A DNA stretch of 64,000 nucleotides from Candidatus Aramenus sp. CH1. Its GTDB lineage: Archaea; Thermoproteota; Thermoprotei_A; Sulfolobales; Sulfolobaceae. The notes under the pieces were generated by a model. The model saw only the letters and a program-made list of their open reading frames with translations. It searched no databases and was not told the DNA's origin. Positions 46,323 to 55,039 of this stretch are shown here, piece by piece; within the stretch, counting starts at the first letter, position 1; every line of letters begins with the position of its first letter. Position numbers and translations under genes: made by a program. The stretch covers positions 62,001 to 126,000 of the forward strand of contig JALBWU010000006.1 in the NCBI GenBank assembly GCA_022678445.1. Direction: 5' to 3'.

Positions 46323-47623
46323 ACCGGCTTCACCAATCCTCCAGAGGAGTTATTGGTCACCCTAGTGCCAAGGGGGGCCACCCTGCTCAGCACGGTATTT
46401 GAGGTATCCCCTAGGAAGACGAAGAACCTAAGGTCCGCGTAGGCCTCGTAGAAGTTATCGTTCATTGTTGAGAGCACAGTGTCGAAGTCGAGTAGCTCTT
46501 GTACCATGAAGTCCTCTGGGTAGCTCATTGCCTCTCTTATCACCTTAGCCCTTTCCTCCTCCTTCATCTCCTTTAACACGAAGGTCTCACCTCCTCCGTA
46601 CCCCTCTCTCCTCTTGAGGACTAGGTTCTCGAACTTCTTCATAGCCTGTTCCTTAGACGTCCCAAGGGGGATGGAGAAGGGCTGTTTTACCCCAACTTCC
46701 TTTAGCCCGTACTGCTCCATGATCTGTGGAATGAAGCAGAACGTGACCTTGTCGTCAGCGACCCCAGTGCCAGGGGCGTTAACTAAGTTGATCCACCCCC
46801 TTAAGTAGGCCTTGGTCAACCCTGGAGTCAGCAAGTCGAGGTCCTCAATCCTCCTGTATATGACGTCTAGATGCACCTCCCCCTTCGTCGTCTTCGCTAC
46901 TACCTCCTTTTCCCTCACAGCTAGGTCTGATGGCTCCACCAGGAGGAGGTCAAGTTTCTCAGAATAGAACTTGTGCTCGAAGTAGGCGGAGTTGAGCGTG
47001 CCGTCGGTTAGGATAGCAACTACGGGATCCCTCGTGTCGGAGGCATACTCCAGAGTCTTCCTCAGCTTCTCAAGTCCGTCCAGCTTCCCCCTCCTCAGGG
47101 GAAGGAAGGAGCCTAAGACCCTGTCGACGAGCTCGTTGGCCTTTATGGCGTAGCTCATCCCAGAGGGTACCCTAACGTTGTCCTCCAGAATGTAGGGCAT
47201 CCCACCAACCTTGACCACGTCCTCTCCCATGATGTGTATGTAAACTCCCTTGGGCGGATCAAAGTACATCATCTCGGGCCTAAAGTAAGGGGAGGAGTGA
47301 ACTAGGTCCCGGGGGACTGGAGTGTCCTCGTTGTGGTAAACGGAGTAGAGGAACTTGTTTATTGCAATTGCCCTAGTCCTGAGCCCCTCTGCAACCACCT
47401 CCAGTTCCTCCCTCTTCAGTATCCTTGGTATGGGGTCTACCTTTATGCCCCTGTAGTATCCCCTAGTGTAGAAGGTGAACCCCTCCCGGTACGCCAGTTC
47501 GTTGATGAGGTCGACGTAGCGGAAGAAGTTGGGAATCTTCTCTAGATAGGAGAGCAACTCAGCGTAGCGGGGGTCGAGGTACTCGTAAAAGGAAGAACCT
47601 CCCTGTTTTTTAGGTTTTATCAT
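46310..47623 (-). CDS. Circularly permuted ATP-grasp protein
   Basis: ATP-dependent carboxylate-amine ligase of the circularly permuted ATP-grasp type 2 group. Start ATG 47623 gives 437 aa beginning MIKPKKQGGSSFYEYLDPRY and is backed by a TATA box at 47643-47652; the frame open to 47854 would add 77 unlikely residues. Core motifs: ILEDNVRVPSGMSYAIKANE, VAILTDGTLNSAYFEHKFYSEKLDLLLVEPSDL, INLVNAPGTGVADDK, FENLVLKRREGYGGGETFVLKE and a C-terminal DLRFFVFLGD segment. Usual partners (alpha-E and transglutaminase) follow in the operon. The substrate is unknown; glutamate-like or peptide ligation has been proposed for relatives. Confidence 0.88.
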   Translation of the reverse strand: MIKPKKQGGSSFYEYLDPRYAELLSYLEKIPNFFRYVDLINELAYREGFTFYTRGYYRGIKVDPIPRILKREELEVVAEGLRTRAIAINKFLYSVYHNEDTPVPRDLVHSSPYFRPEMMYFDPPKGVYIHIMGEDVVKVGGMPYILEDNVRVPSGMSYAIKANELVDRVLGSFLPLRRGKLDGLEKLRKTLEYASDTRDPVVAILTDGTLNSAYFEHKFYSEKLDLLLVEPSDLAVREKEVVAKTTKGEVHLDVIYRRIEDLDLLTPGLTKAYLRGWINLVNAPGTGVADDKVTFCFIPQIMEQYGLKEVGVKQPFSIPLGTSKEQAMKKFENLVLKRREGYGGGETFVLKEMKEEERAKVIREAMSYPEDFMVQELLDFDTVLSTMNDNFYEAYADLRFFVFLGDTSNTVLSRVAPLGTRVTNNSSGGLVKPVWVL

Positions 47624-47642
47624 AAGTAGAGATCTGTTGAGA

Positions 47643-47652
47643 TAATATAAAA
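47643..47652 (-). promoter_or_regulatory. TATA box of the ATP-grasp operon
   Basis: Minus-strand TTTTATATTA centred 25 bases before ATG 47623. It settles the start of the ATP-grasp gene. Confidence 0.5.
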
Positions 47653-47891
47653 GTTTTTTAGAGAGAAAAAGTAAGAAGATTGACTGTTTACAACAATTAA
47701 AGTGAAAAGAATTTATGATGCGAGAACAGTGAGGAGGACGAGGAATGAGGGTGAAAAGTCCGCGAAGGCATCGTGAGCTTGAAGTAACCTTAAAAATATT
47801 GAATTTAAGGACGTATAACTTGAATTCCTTTTTGAATACATTAGTATAACTCATGTAAAGTTTCCATATTTTTAAATAAATACTCCAGAAA

Positions 47892-47901
47892 GCTTATATA
47901 G
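47892..47901 (+). promoter_or_regulatory. TATA box of the gene at 47925
   Basis: GCTTATATAG centred 28 bases before the ATG. Confidence 0.5.
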
Positions 47902-47924
47902 AATATCAAAGAAAAGAAGGTGAA

Positions 47925-48404
47925 ATGTCCGACGAGTTCGAGGAGGAAAGGCTAATAAAAACAAAAAAGGCTTACCTAGTATACACCCTCTCAGATCCCT
48001 ACGTGTTCGCGGGAATCTCAGGTCACATGACAATTTACAGGGTGTTCGACCAAAAGCTAGGTTATTTCGTCCCACCCGCAGACGCCCAATACCCTGCAAA
48101 CAAGTACAAGGCTAACGTGATCGTCAGGGAAGAAGGAGACAACGTCAAGGTAGTTGACGCTGTGCTGGAAGGACCTTACTTACTCCCGAACTTCGTGAGT
48201 TACAAGATCACAGGAGACAAGGTAATGGGCTCCTTTGAGTTCACGTTCAAGCAGAGGGAAGAGGGGGTATTGGTGGGGATTAGAGTTGAGGTCGACTATA
48301 AAGGGTGGTTCACCTCGAGGAGCGACAGGCTGGCGGAGCACTTGGTGAGGAAGCACTTTCTCTATCAGCTTTCAAAGGTCTCAGCTATTGAGGTCGTGAG
48401 GTAG
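47925..48404 (+). CDS. STK_08120-type (DUF3211) SRPBCC-like protein
   Basis: 159-aa protein that resembles the Sulfolobales-specific STK_08120/DUF3211 family with an SRPBCC (START-like) fold: strand-rich N-terminus (KAYLVYTLSDPYVFAGISGHMTIYRVFDQ), central strands (YKITGDKVMGSFEFTFKQREEGVLVGIRVEVDYKGWF) and a long C-terminal helix (RLAEHLVRKHFLYQLSKV). Such folds bind hydrophobic ligands; none is known here. Single gene with a good promoter, divergent from the ATP-grasp operon. Confidence 0.6.
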   Translation: MSDEFEEERLIKTKKAYLVYTLSDPYVFAGISGHMTIYRVFDQKLGYFVPPADAQYPANKYKANVIVREEGDNVKVVDAVLEGPYLLPNFVSYKITGDKVMGSFEFTFKQREEGVLVGIRVEVDYKGWFTSRSDRLAEHLVRKHFLYQLSKVSAIEVVR

Positions 48405-48495
48405 GGGTTCTAGTGACCGCAGAGGGCTAATCTATTTTCCCTGCTCTCGCCTTGTCGCGGGTTTTAGTAAGTTTACACGATTTTTTCCTAGAAAA

Positions 48496-48505
48496 TGCTT
48501 AAATT
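48496..48505 (+). promoter_or_regulatory. TATA box of the MFS gene at 48529
   Basis: TGCTTAAATT centred 28 bases before ATG 48529. Confidence 0.45.
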
Positions 48506-48528
48506 GTGGTGCAATTAGATAACTTGCC

Positions 48529-49704
48529 ATGAAGCAATACGTTCATGCCACCGTTGCCTCCACCCTTGCTTGGGCCGGCAACATATACGACCTTCTCCTC
48601 CTAACCTACGTTTACCCTGAACTGATGAGGGCGTTCTCCCTCAACTACCTCCTCATCTCCGTGCTCTTTGCCTTAGGCCTCATAGGCAGGGTGCTCGGAG
48701 GATTTGCGTTTGGCAAGTACGCCGACTCAATTGGCAGGAAGCCAGTCCTCTTGCTTGGAACAAGTGGTTACGCGGTGTTCCAAGGGGTCATGGCCTTCTC
48801 TCCCTACGCCCCTCTTCTCTTCGCGTCCCGTTTCCTTGAGGGTGTGTTCATGGGAGCCCAGTGGACTGCCGGGACAGTAATTGCCTACGAGCAAGCCCCT
48901 CCGTCAATGAAGGGGGTAGTCACAGGGATTGTGCAGACTGGGTACGGTATAGGCTACGCCCTAACTGGGGTCTCGTACTTGGTATTCCTGCCTACGATAG
49001 GGGAGAGCTGGAGGTACTTCCTCCTGGTTGGCTCCCTACCCTTACTGGTTGTGCCCTACGCCCACCTCAAGGTAAAGGAGTCTAGGACACCATTGACCGA
49101 GAAGGCTAAGGTAAAGTACAAGGACTACCTGCCAGTGTTGGTAAGGGCTACTGCCGGAATGTCGGGAATGTTTGTCGCGTACTTCTGTTTCTTCGGCAAC
49201 TACGAGACCGTAGAGGAAAAGTTCTTCGGCGTTCCCCCTTCGACTGTTGGAGAAATACTCACGGTGGCAAACGTGGTCTTGGCCCTCTCTTTCCTCCTCT
49301 TTGGCAGGCTAGCCGACTACCTGGGTAAGAGCAGGCTCATCTACGCGGGGCTAGCCACTCTTACTGTCTCCACTCCCTTCGCCATACCCCTCTTCCTGCC
49401 CTACAACAGCCTCTCAGTGCTAATAGGCACAAGTGTTTATTCCTTTTCAGATGGCTTCTGGCCCCTCATGCCCCTCCTAATAGCCGAGGCTGTGCCCATG
49501 GAGGTAAGGGGAGCCCTTGCGGGTCTCTCATATAACTTGGGAGGGCTTGTGGGAGGGCTGGCAGACGTTGCGTTAGGTGTGGTGGACTCACTTTACGGCC
49601 TCTCCGCTTTAGTCGACGCTATGTTTGTACTACAGTTTGTGGCGATCCTCGTGGTCTTAGTGAGCGTAATAACTTGGCCAAAGAGCGGGACTAAGGTAGC
49701 CTAG
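48529..49704 (+). CDS. MFS transporter (metabolite:H+ symporter type)
   Basis: 391-aa major facilitator of the sugar/organic-acid symporter type with 12 predicted membrane helices. The loop between TM2 and TM3 has the canonical GKYADSIGRKPVLLLG (G-x-x-x-D-x-x-G-R-K/R), and the equivalent in the second half is FGRLADYLGKSRLIYAG. RFLEGVFMGAQWTAGTVIAYEQAPPSMKGVVTG is the family TM4-TM5 segment. The substrate is not predictable. Monocistronic, with its own TATA box. Confidence 0.9.
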   Translation: MKQYVHATVASTLAWAGNIYDLLLLTYVYPELMRAFSLNYLLISVLFALGLIGRVLGGFAFGKYADSIGRKPVLLLGTSGYAVFQGVMAFSPYAPLLFASRFLEGVFMGAQWTAGTVIAYEQAPPSMKGVVTGIVQTGYGIGYALTGVSYLVFLPTIGESWRYFLLVGSLPLLVVPYAHLKVKESRTPLTEKAKVKYKDYLPVLVRATAGMSGMFVAYFCFFGNYETVEEKFFGVPPSTVGEILTVANVVLALSFLLFGRLADYLGKSRLIYAGLATLTVSTPFAIPLFLPYNSLSVLIGTSVYSFSDGFWPLMPLLIAEAVPMEVRGALAGLSYNLGGLVGGLADVALGVVDSLYGLSALVDAMFVLQFVAILVVLVSVITWPKSGTKVA

Positions 49705-49858
49705 GCTAGGTAACGAGAGATTTTGCAGACTTCCCGCCATAAAGGACGAGTCATTTTGTAATCTCCCTACGTTTTCGCTCTTCTCTTACGCCTTGAAATA
49801 ACGCAAAACAGCGCGTTCTCTGGTAAATTTCTCTTTACTAGGTTTCAATTTACGAAAT

Positions 49859-49868
49859 CCTTAAATAT
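49859..49868 (+). promoter_or_regulatory. TATA box of the ABC exporter operon
   Basis: CCTTAAATAT centred 26 bases before ATG 49890; a GGAGGAGG site also lies between them. Confidence 0.45.
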
Positions 49869-49889
49869 TGGAGGAGGTCAACTTGACCT

Positions 49890-50720
49890 ATGACATGCGT
49901 CCTGGAAGTAAGGCACGTGTGGAAGTCCTACGGCAACTTAACTGCTAATGAGGACGTAAACCTCCACGTCTCCACGGGAGAGATAGTGAGTCTCTTGGGA
50001 CTCAACGGGGCAGGTAAGACTACCTTGGTGAGGCAGGTCTACGGCGAGCTCCTCTCCGACAAGGGAGAGATAGTTGTCCTAGGCAAGAAACTAACAGACA
50101 AGGGAGTAAAGAAATTGATGGGCGTCGTTCCCCAAGAGGTAAGGCCTTTCTCTAACCTCACAGTGTGGGACAAGGTATACTACATAGGCAGGATAAAGGG
50201 AGTCGAAAAGAGGGCAATTTCCGAGAGGGGAGAGGACCTCCTCAGGAAGCTAGGTCTTTGGGAGAAGAGGAACACCTACCTCTACGAGTTGTCTGGAGGT
50301 ATGAAGAGGAAACTGCTCATAGCTATTGCGCTAATAAACGACCCAGATTTCGTCGTGTTAGACGAGCCAACCACTGGCCTAGACCCAGAGGCAAGGAGGG
50401 AGGTCTGGGACACGGTGCTGAAGTTCAAGGGAGAGGGGAAGAGCATATTGCTCACTACCAACTACCTCGAAGAAGCGGAGAAGCTGTCCGACAAGGTTTA
50501 CTTCCTCTACAGGAGGGTGGTAATGGAGGGTTCACCCGCAGATGTGAAGAAAAAACTAGCAGATTAGTACGAAGTAGAGGACTACAAGTCTGGAAGGAAG
50601 ATAAGGGTTAAAGGAGAGGAAGAGGTAAAGAAAGTAATAGCCACGCTTAGGGGAAAGTTAGAGGTAAGGTTACCGTCATTAGAAGAGGTCTACTTGGAGG
50701 TGTTCAAGGACGCTGCGTGA
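49890..50720 (+). pseudogene. ABC transporter ATPase interrupted by an in-frame TAG
   Basis: ATP-binding subunit of an ABC-2 type exporter. Walker A is GLNGAGKTTL, signature LSGGMKRK, Walker B FVVLDEPTTGLDPEARR with the H-loop replaced by TTNYLEE. The frame stops at TAG (50565-50567) after KKKLAD, then continues in the same frame with YEVEDYKSGRKIRVKGEEEV ... LPSLEEVYLEVFKDAA to TGA at 50718-50720. The downstream part is the normal C-terminal tail of these ATPases (the LEEVYLEV motif), so a single base change created the stop. The 225-aa product may still bind ATP. The partner permease is also broken. Confidence 0.85.
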
Positions 50721-50733
50721 GTTCCTTTACCTC

Positions 50734-51419
50734 TTGGCCATGGAGTTCAAGAGCGTCAAGGTCGAACTCCCGTTTACAATCTTCTTCTCGATTTTGCTCC
50801 CCATAGTCCTCCTAGTATCGCTGGGCAACGTGATCTCCAGAGATTACGAGGCCTACATAATCTCAGGGACTATAACCTTTCACGTGACCCTGAGCGCAAT
50901 GCTTGCGATTGCCCAAAGGCTCGCCTACTATAGGGAGTCTGGAATGATGTCCCTTTTGCTGGCAGCGGGAATCTCTAGGGGGATGTACGCTGTGAGGACA
51001 GCGCTATCTGAGGGACTGTCTACACTGTTGGTAGTGCCTTTGCTTTTGATCTTCGGCGTCCTCTTCTTCCACTTAAGCGTTGCCTCCCCTCTAATGTTGG
51101 TAATAGCGTCGTTTCTGCAATCTTCATGGGGACCGCTATGGGTATGATGATAGCGTTCGAGTTCAGGACTTACGCTATGGTAAACCAGATGTCCCAGTTG
51201 CCTTTTCCTTGTCCTTTTTTCGCGCCAGTTTACTTTCCGTTCAATTTAGTCCCCCTTCCCTTTAGGTACTTGACGTTGCTTGAACCAACCACCTACGCCT
51301 CTCAGTCCATGTCCATGGCGATAGTAGGCAATGCGTCATCGCTGTTATGGGTTCTTGGAGACCTAGTGTACGGCCTAGTTTTCTTTATTGCCGCTAGCTA
51401 CTGGGTTAAGAGGAGGTAA
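50734..51419 (+). pseudogene. ABC-2 type permease broken by a frameshift
   Basis: Membrane subunit of the exporter. The first open part (50734-51147) has helices FTIFFSILLPIVLLVSLG, ISGTITFHVTLSAMLAIAQRL and LLVVPLLLIFGVLFFHL; it ends in an out-of-frame tail after VIASFL. The true continuation is in another frame from about 51118: AIFMGTAMGMMIAFEFRTYAMVNQMSQLPFPCPFFAPVYFPFNLVPLPFRYL, to 51419. One extra or missing base in the TTTCTGCAATC stretch explains it. An upstream in-frame segment LREFLYLL before TTG 50734 suggests the original start overlapped the ATPase gene. Confidence 0.82.
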
Positions 51420-51589
51420 ATGAAAGTTGCGTAGGGTTATCTACAATCGGGTATGGTTGCCTTTAGGAAACTTCTACCTCTTAACGCGTCCCTCACAATA
51501 ACATACGTCAGCGCCAGAGCAAAGACGAGAGCTTTTGCGTTTAACGTCATTTAAAGAAAAAAGACATAACGTCTTGTAAGGGATATGCG

Positions 51590-53389
51590 TCAGCCGGAGT
51601 AGTCGTAGTATAGTAGGAAATCGTGCACCATCCCATAGGCGTTGTAAGTTCCAGGCCCCGTCACGAAGTTCCAGCCGTAGTGGGCTGGCGTTGGGTTGGC
51701 CCCTACAGTTATTGGGATCCACGCTTTATACCCTTGTACAATACCCTGTGGCGTCAGAATGTAACCGGAGTAGGAGATATGATAAAGTATGTAGTTGAGG
51801 GCTCCTAGCCTAACTCCAGAAAGGGAGACCATTGCTGCAGTCATTGGAGCCGCACCGCTAGTTCCATACCACAGGAATAGTTGTCCTTGGAAGATCAAGG
51901 GCAGGCCGAAGCCGAACTCGGGTATGTTGAAACCTCCTGCAGACACGAAGGCTATATCAGGGTAAGTCCTCGGGGTTGGCGGAGTGTCTGGAATTAAGGA
52001 GGTCTGCTCGTAGCTAGCACCAGGAAACACTACGCTGAACCCTCCCGTGCTGTAGTCCCAGCCTGTGACGCTTATTATCTCCCCTTTAGAGTCGGCCATG
52101 ACGAATACTCCACCTACTGAAGTCACCAACGGGTCGGACTCGGGGTACCAGATGGTGTTGTAGATGCCTATCCTGAAGTTGGGCGGAGGGTGGTCGCTCT
52201 CGAAGCCCCAGTCCCCTGCTGCAGCTAGTACTGACACCCCTTCCACCGCAGCCTGAACTAGCACGTTGTGTATCATGTAGAGCATTGCTGGGTAGTAAGC
52301 AGCCAAGTAAGACTCTGGCACAGTGACGGAGATGGAGACTACCTGCGGGTCCAAGTAGTTAGCCATGTAGTACAGTTCATAGTAGTAGTTCAGCAAGTTC
52401 CCGACCAATACTCTCCCTCCCACGTAGCCGTTTGAGAACACTAAGGCGACGTTGGCGGAGGGGGCGAAGACCCCAGACCACTCGGCGTCTAGCTCGTTCT
52501 CCCCTGATTGGCCAGAGGAGGTGTCGTTGCCGAAGTAGATAAGCTGGAGTTCTCCAGTCCTAAGCACTACAGCGAAGTCCTTCCAGAAGGCGTAGATGTC
52601 ACTTGCGTTAACGAAGGACTCGGGAACGCCCTCTATGGCTATGGTCTCCCCTTGGCCTAAGTACCCCTCGGAGTAAAGGGAGGTGAAGTTGAAGTAGCTA
52701 GCTATGGTAGATGGGGTCACGAGCACTTTGGAGATTAGGGGTGAGGAAGAGGAGGCGTTATATTCTACCTTCCAGACAGCCTGTATTGCTGGGTAGACGT
52801 GCGGGTCAACGCTGTCTATCCCGACTATGCCCAACACGTACTTGCCAACTGAGTAGGGCAGGGAAGGCGTGACGTTGTTGGAGAAGTAATAGAAGGGCCC
52901 AACGTTTGTGATGCCTACTTGTCCAAACCAGTATATGTCCTTAAACGGGTAGTAGTATATGTTAATGTAGGTATTGAAAGCCTTCTCTATCTGGTACACC
53001 GTGCCGTTGAAGGTCAAGATTAGCCCGTAGTTGCCTGTGTACTTTATGCCGAAGGACTCCAAGTAGCTCACTAGGGAGTCTATGTAGGCGTTCCCCGGGT
53101 AGTAGTACTCCCTAAACTGAGACGGCGAGAGGAAGTGGGACGTTCTGCCGAGTATTGAGAATGTTGCAGACAGGAGGGAGGAGTAGTTAGTGAAGTTGAG
53201 GAGGACGGCAAAGGGTAGCGTGTAATTGAGAGGCATAGGCTCTACGAAGATTGAGCCAGGCAGAATGGAGTACTTGGGGGAGCTAGTCCAGACGTAGTAT
53301 GTGGAAGAAGATGAAGAGGAGGCGTAAAGCGTTAACGCTTGTATTGTCATGAGTAGTAGGAATATCACGGCTACCAGAGACGACTTCAT
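51590..53389 (-). CDS. Secreted S53 serine-carboxyl peptidase
   Basis: Acid-active endopeptidase of the sedolisin/physarolisin family, fitting an acidophile that digests protein outside the cell. Residues 1-23 form a signal peptide (KSSLVAVIFLLLMTIQALTLYA). A pro-domain occupies roughly residues 25-215 (FREYYYPGNAYIDSLVSYLESFGI). Catalytic residues are visible: Glu297 and Asp301 in GENELDAEW, Asp393 in AAGDWG (oxyanion) and Ser511 in YGTSGAAPM. 599 aa with a tyrosine/serine-rich exported composition. TATA box 26 bases upstream. Monocistronic. Confidence 0.92.
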   Translation of the reverse strand: MKSSLVAVIFLLLMTIQALTLYASSSSSSTYYVWTSSPKYSILPGSIFVEPMPLNYTLPFAVLLNFTNYSSLLSATFSILGRTSHFLSPSQFREYYYPGNAYIDSLVSYLESFGIKYTGNYGLILTFNGTVYQIEKAFNTYINIYYYPFKDIYWFGQVGITNVGPFYYFSNNVTPSLPYSVGKYVLGIVGIDSVDPHVYPAIQAVWKVEYNASSSSPLISKVLVTPSTIASYFNFTSLYSEGYLGQGETIAIEGVPESFVNASDIYAFWKDFAVVLRTGELQLIYFGNDTSSGQSGENELDAEWSGVFAPSANVALVFSNGYVGGRVLVGNLLNYYYELYYMANYLDPQVVSISVTVPESYLAAYYPAMLYMIHNVLVQAAVEGVSVLAAAGDWGFESDHPPPNFRIGIYNTIWYPESDPLVTSVGGVFVMADSKGEIISVTGWDYSTGGFSVVFPGASYEQTSLIPDTPPTPRTYPDIAFVSAGGFNIPEFGFGLPLIFQGQLFLWYGTSGAAPMTAAMVSLSGVRLGALNYILYHISYSGYILTPQGIVQGYKAWIPITVGANPTPAHYGWNFVTGPGTYNAYGMVHDFLLYYDYSG

Positions 53390-53410
53390 ATAAAGTTTTT
53401 GGTGAAGGTC

Positions 53411-53420
53411 TTTTTAAACT
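53411..53420 (-). promoter_or_regulatory. TATA box of the S53 peptidase gene
   Basis: Minus-strand AGTTTAAAAA centred 26 bases before ATG 53389; predicts a leaderless mRNA. Confidence 0.5.
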
Positions 53421-53494
53421 CGTTTTATAAACGCGGAGTCCCTTCGCAGGGAAAGACTCTCTGCACGCTAAAGAGATGTGAGGACGCAGACAAG

Positions 53495-53504
53495 AGTATT
53501 TATC
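53495..53504 (+). promoter_or_regulatory. TATA box of the gene at 53526
   Basis: AGTATTTATC centred about 27 bases before GTG 53526. Confidence 0.4.
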
Positions 53505-53525
53505 CCTGGACTGAGAGAGTAAAGT

Positions 53526-53963
53526 GTGTGGGTGTACGTAAATTCGTGGGATAGATGCGAGGAGTGCTGGCTTTCCTACAAGAGGGGAATTCAGCACCCC
53601 AACTCCCTCTCCTGCTACAAGGTGGGGATTCCAGTCTCTTCCCTTAAGGTATCCCTGGACGAGTTCGTGGGGGAGGTTAAGAGGAGAGGCTACGTGGCCA
53701 AGTACGGGCTCTTCCCCTTTCCCGTTAGCCTCACGTCAAAGGGGGTTGTAATCCTCTACTTCACGAGCAGGGAGGAGATGGAAAAAGCAATGGAGGAACT
53801 GAGGGAGTTCGTCAAGGAACCCAGCTTTAAGGAAAGGGCGTTCTTCAACGTCTTCGTCAACGTGGACTGGGAAGGAGGGTTCAACTATAGGCGGGGTTGC
53901 CCCGAGTTCGACGAGAAGTTCGGAGACTGGAGGAAGTGGGCAAACGGGAGAGCCGTTAAATAG
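53526..53963 (+). CDS. Hypothetical protein with N-terminal cysteine pair
   Basis: 145-aa protein of no recognised family. Visible features: WDRCEECWLSYKRG with a CxxC pair, a further cysteine in SLSCYKVG, mixed alpha/beta content and an FxxRRGCPEFDEKFGDW motif near the end. No signal peptide or membrane helix. GTG start at 53526 fits a TATA box 27 bases upstream. Divergent from the S53 peptidase, 136 bases apart; downstream is a small membrane protein gene 60 bases away. Confidence 0.6.
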   Translation: MWVYVNSWDRCEECWLSYKRGIQHPNSLSCYKVGIPVSSLKVSLDEFVGEVKRRGYVAKYGLFPFPVSLTSKGVVILYFTSREEMEKAMEELREFVKEPSFKERAFFNVFVNVDWEGGFNYRRGCPEFDEKFGDWRKWANGRAVK

Positions 53964-54022
53964 GGAGCAACAGCATGGTACTCACGAAAACTTTCATAAC
54001 CCTTGGTTTACCCGCTATTTTC

Positions 54023-54466
54023 ATGGAGTGGAAGTACTTAGCTCTCCCGGCGCTGTTGGTGTCCCTAGTAGTTGGCCTCCTCCTGGCGAGCTATGCCCTG
54101 CCATACCTCCAAAACCCCGCCATAAAGGTCGTCAACTCGTATCTGAGCGACAATTCTCTAATTCTAGAAGTAGAGGTCTCAACTCCCTTGGCCTTAGGAG
54201 CCCACTACTACTTTTACGTGATTGGACTGAGGGTGTTCAATAAAACAGTGAGGTTCTCTAGCCCTCCTTCTTTCTTTAACTTTGGCGGAAACACCCAGAC
54301 CTACGCTGTCCGCTTACCCTTGCCCGGAAGTCTTGCGGGCGAGTTAGATGGGATCAACGCCGTTAAAGTGGAGGTCATGTTCAAGGTAAGGGTGGAGTCG
54401 AGCGTTAACACGTACGTCACCAAGTGCTTCAACGTCAGCGCGTCGTTGACTGGGAACACTTACTGA
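54023..54466 (+). CDS. Hypothetical membrane-anchored extracellular protein
   Basis: With ATG 54023 the 147-aa product begins MEWKYLALPALLVSLVVGLLL, a single membrane anchor or signal, followed by a strand-rich domain (IKVVNSYLSDNSLILEVEVSTPLALGAHYYFYVIG ...) that resembles a beta-sandwich with NxS/T sites, suggesting exposure outside the cell. The frame is open from 53975, but the earlier part is not needed. No family recognised. Possibly linked to the upstream gene (60 bases). Confidence 0.55.
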   Translation: MEWKYLALPALLVSLVVGLLLASYALPYLQNPAIKVVNSYLSDNSLILEVEVSTPLALGAHYYFYVIGLRVFNKTVRFSSPPSFFNFGGNTQTYAVRLPLPGSLAGELDGINAVKVEVMFKVRVESSVNTYVTKCFNVSASLTGNTY

Positions 54467-55039
54467 GCTACTTGAACCTCTCTGGAAGGCCAGCCTCCTT
54501 TACTTTTGATGTTGCAACAGAATCCCCATAAGGCTGCGCAAAAAACACCTCCTTCTACGTGTGTTTGCAAAGACTCGTTGACGGTTGTTTCCAAAGGCCC
54601 TCTAGTTTGCGTATATTATCATGTGAACGCGATACCACATTCTACTGAAATGGTTAGAGGAGAGTTAGACAAGCCTCCTATAGGCAGACAGTAGTAATTA
54701 CGCCGTTGCACAGTAATCGGAGGAGCGTTGAAGAGATCTGTCGTTGGCGTAGTAGAGGACCATGAAGGAGGAATAGCGAAGTACAAGGTGCGAAAATATG
54801 AGATACAGGCTGTTAAGGCAGGGAGATGCACCTAAGCCTACTACAGTTGCCTTTAAGGTAGAACTAGGGTCAATGGAGGAAAACTCTTCCCAAACCTAAT
54901 TGGGGAACGTCGTCGCTAGTGTTTCCGGAAGAGCTAATAAAGCGAAGAGTAACTATTGGCGAGGCTCATAGAGTTTTGCTAGCTCAAAAGCATAACAAAG
55001 GGTAGCGTCAATTACTACGAAATTCTAGGGAAGAACTCT
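54467..55039. other. Non-coding or decayed stretch
   Basis: About 570 bases without a supported gene. Short frames with protein-like composition occur on the plus strand, for example GGALKRSVVGVVEDHEGGIA near 54720-54830, but they are cut by stops and match nothing I recognise. It marks the start of the decayed accessory region. Confidence 0.35.

Noticed and set aside
47624-47854. N-terminal extension of the ATP-grasp protein
   Set aside because: A TATA box at 47643-47652 and the protein-like start at ATG 47623 show that the upstream open frame is untranslated.
54506-54694. 62-codon plus-strand ORF in the decayed region
   Set aside because: No promoter, no recognisable domain, atypical composition; probably chance.
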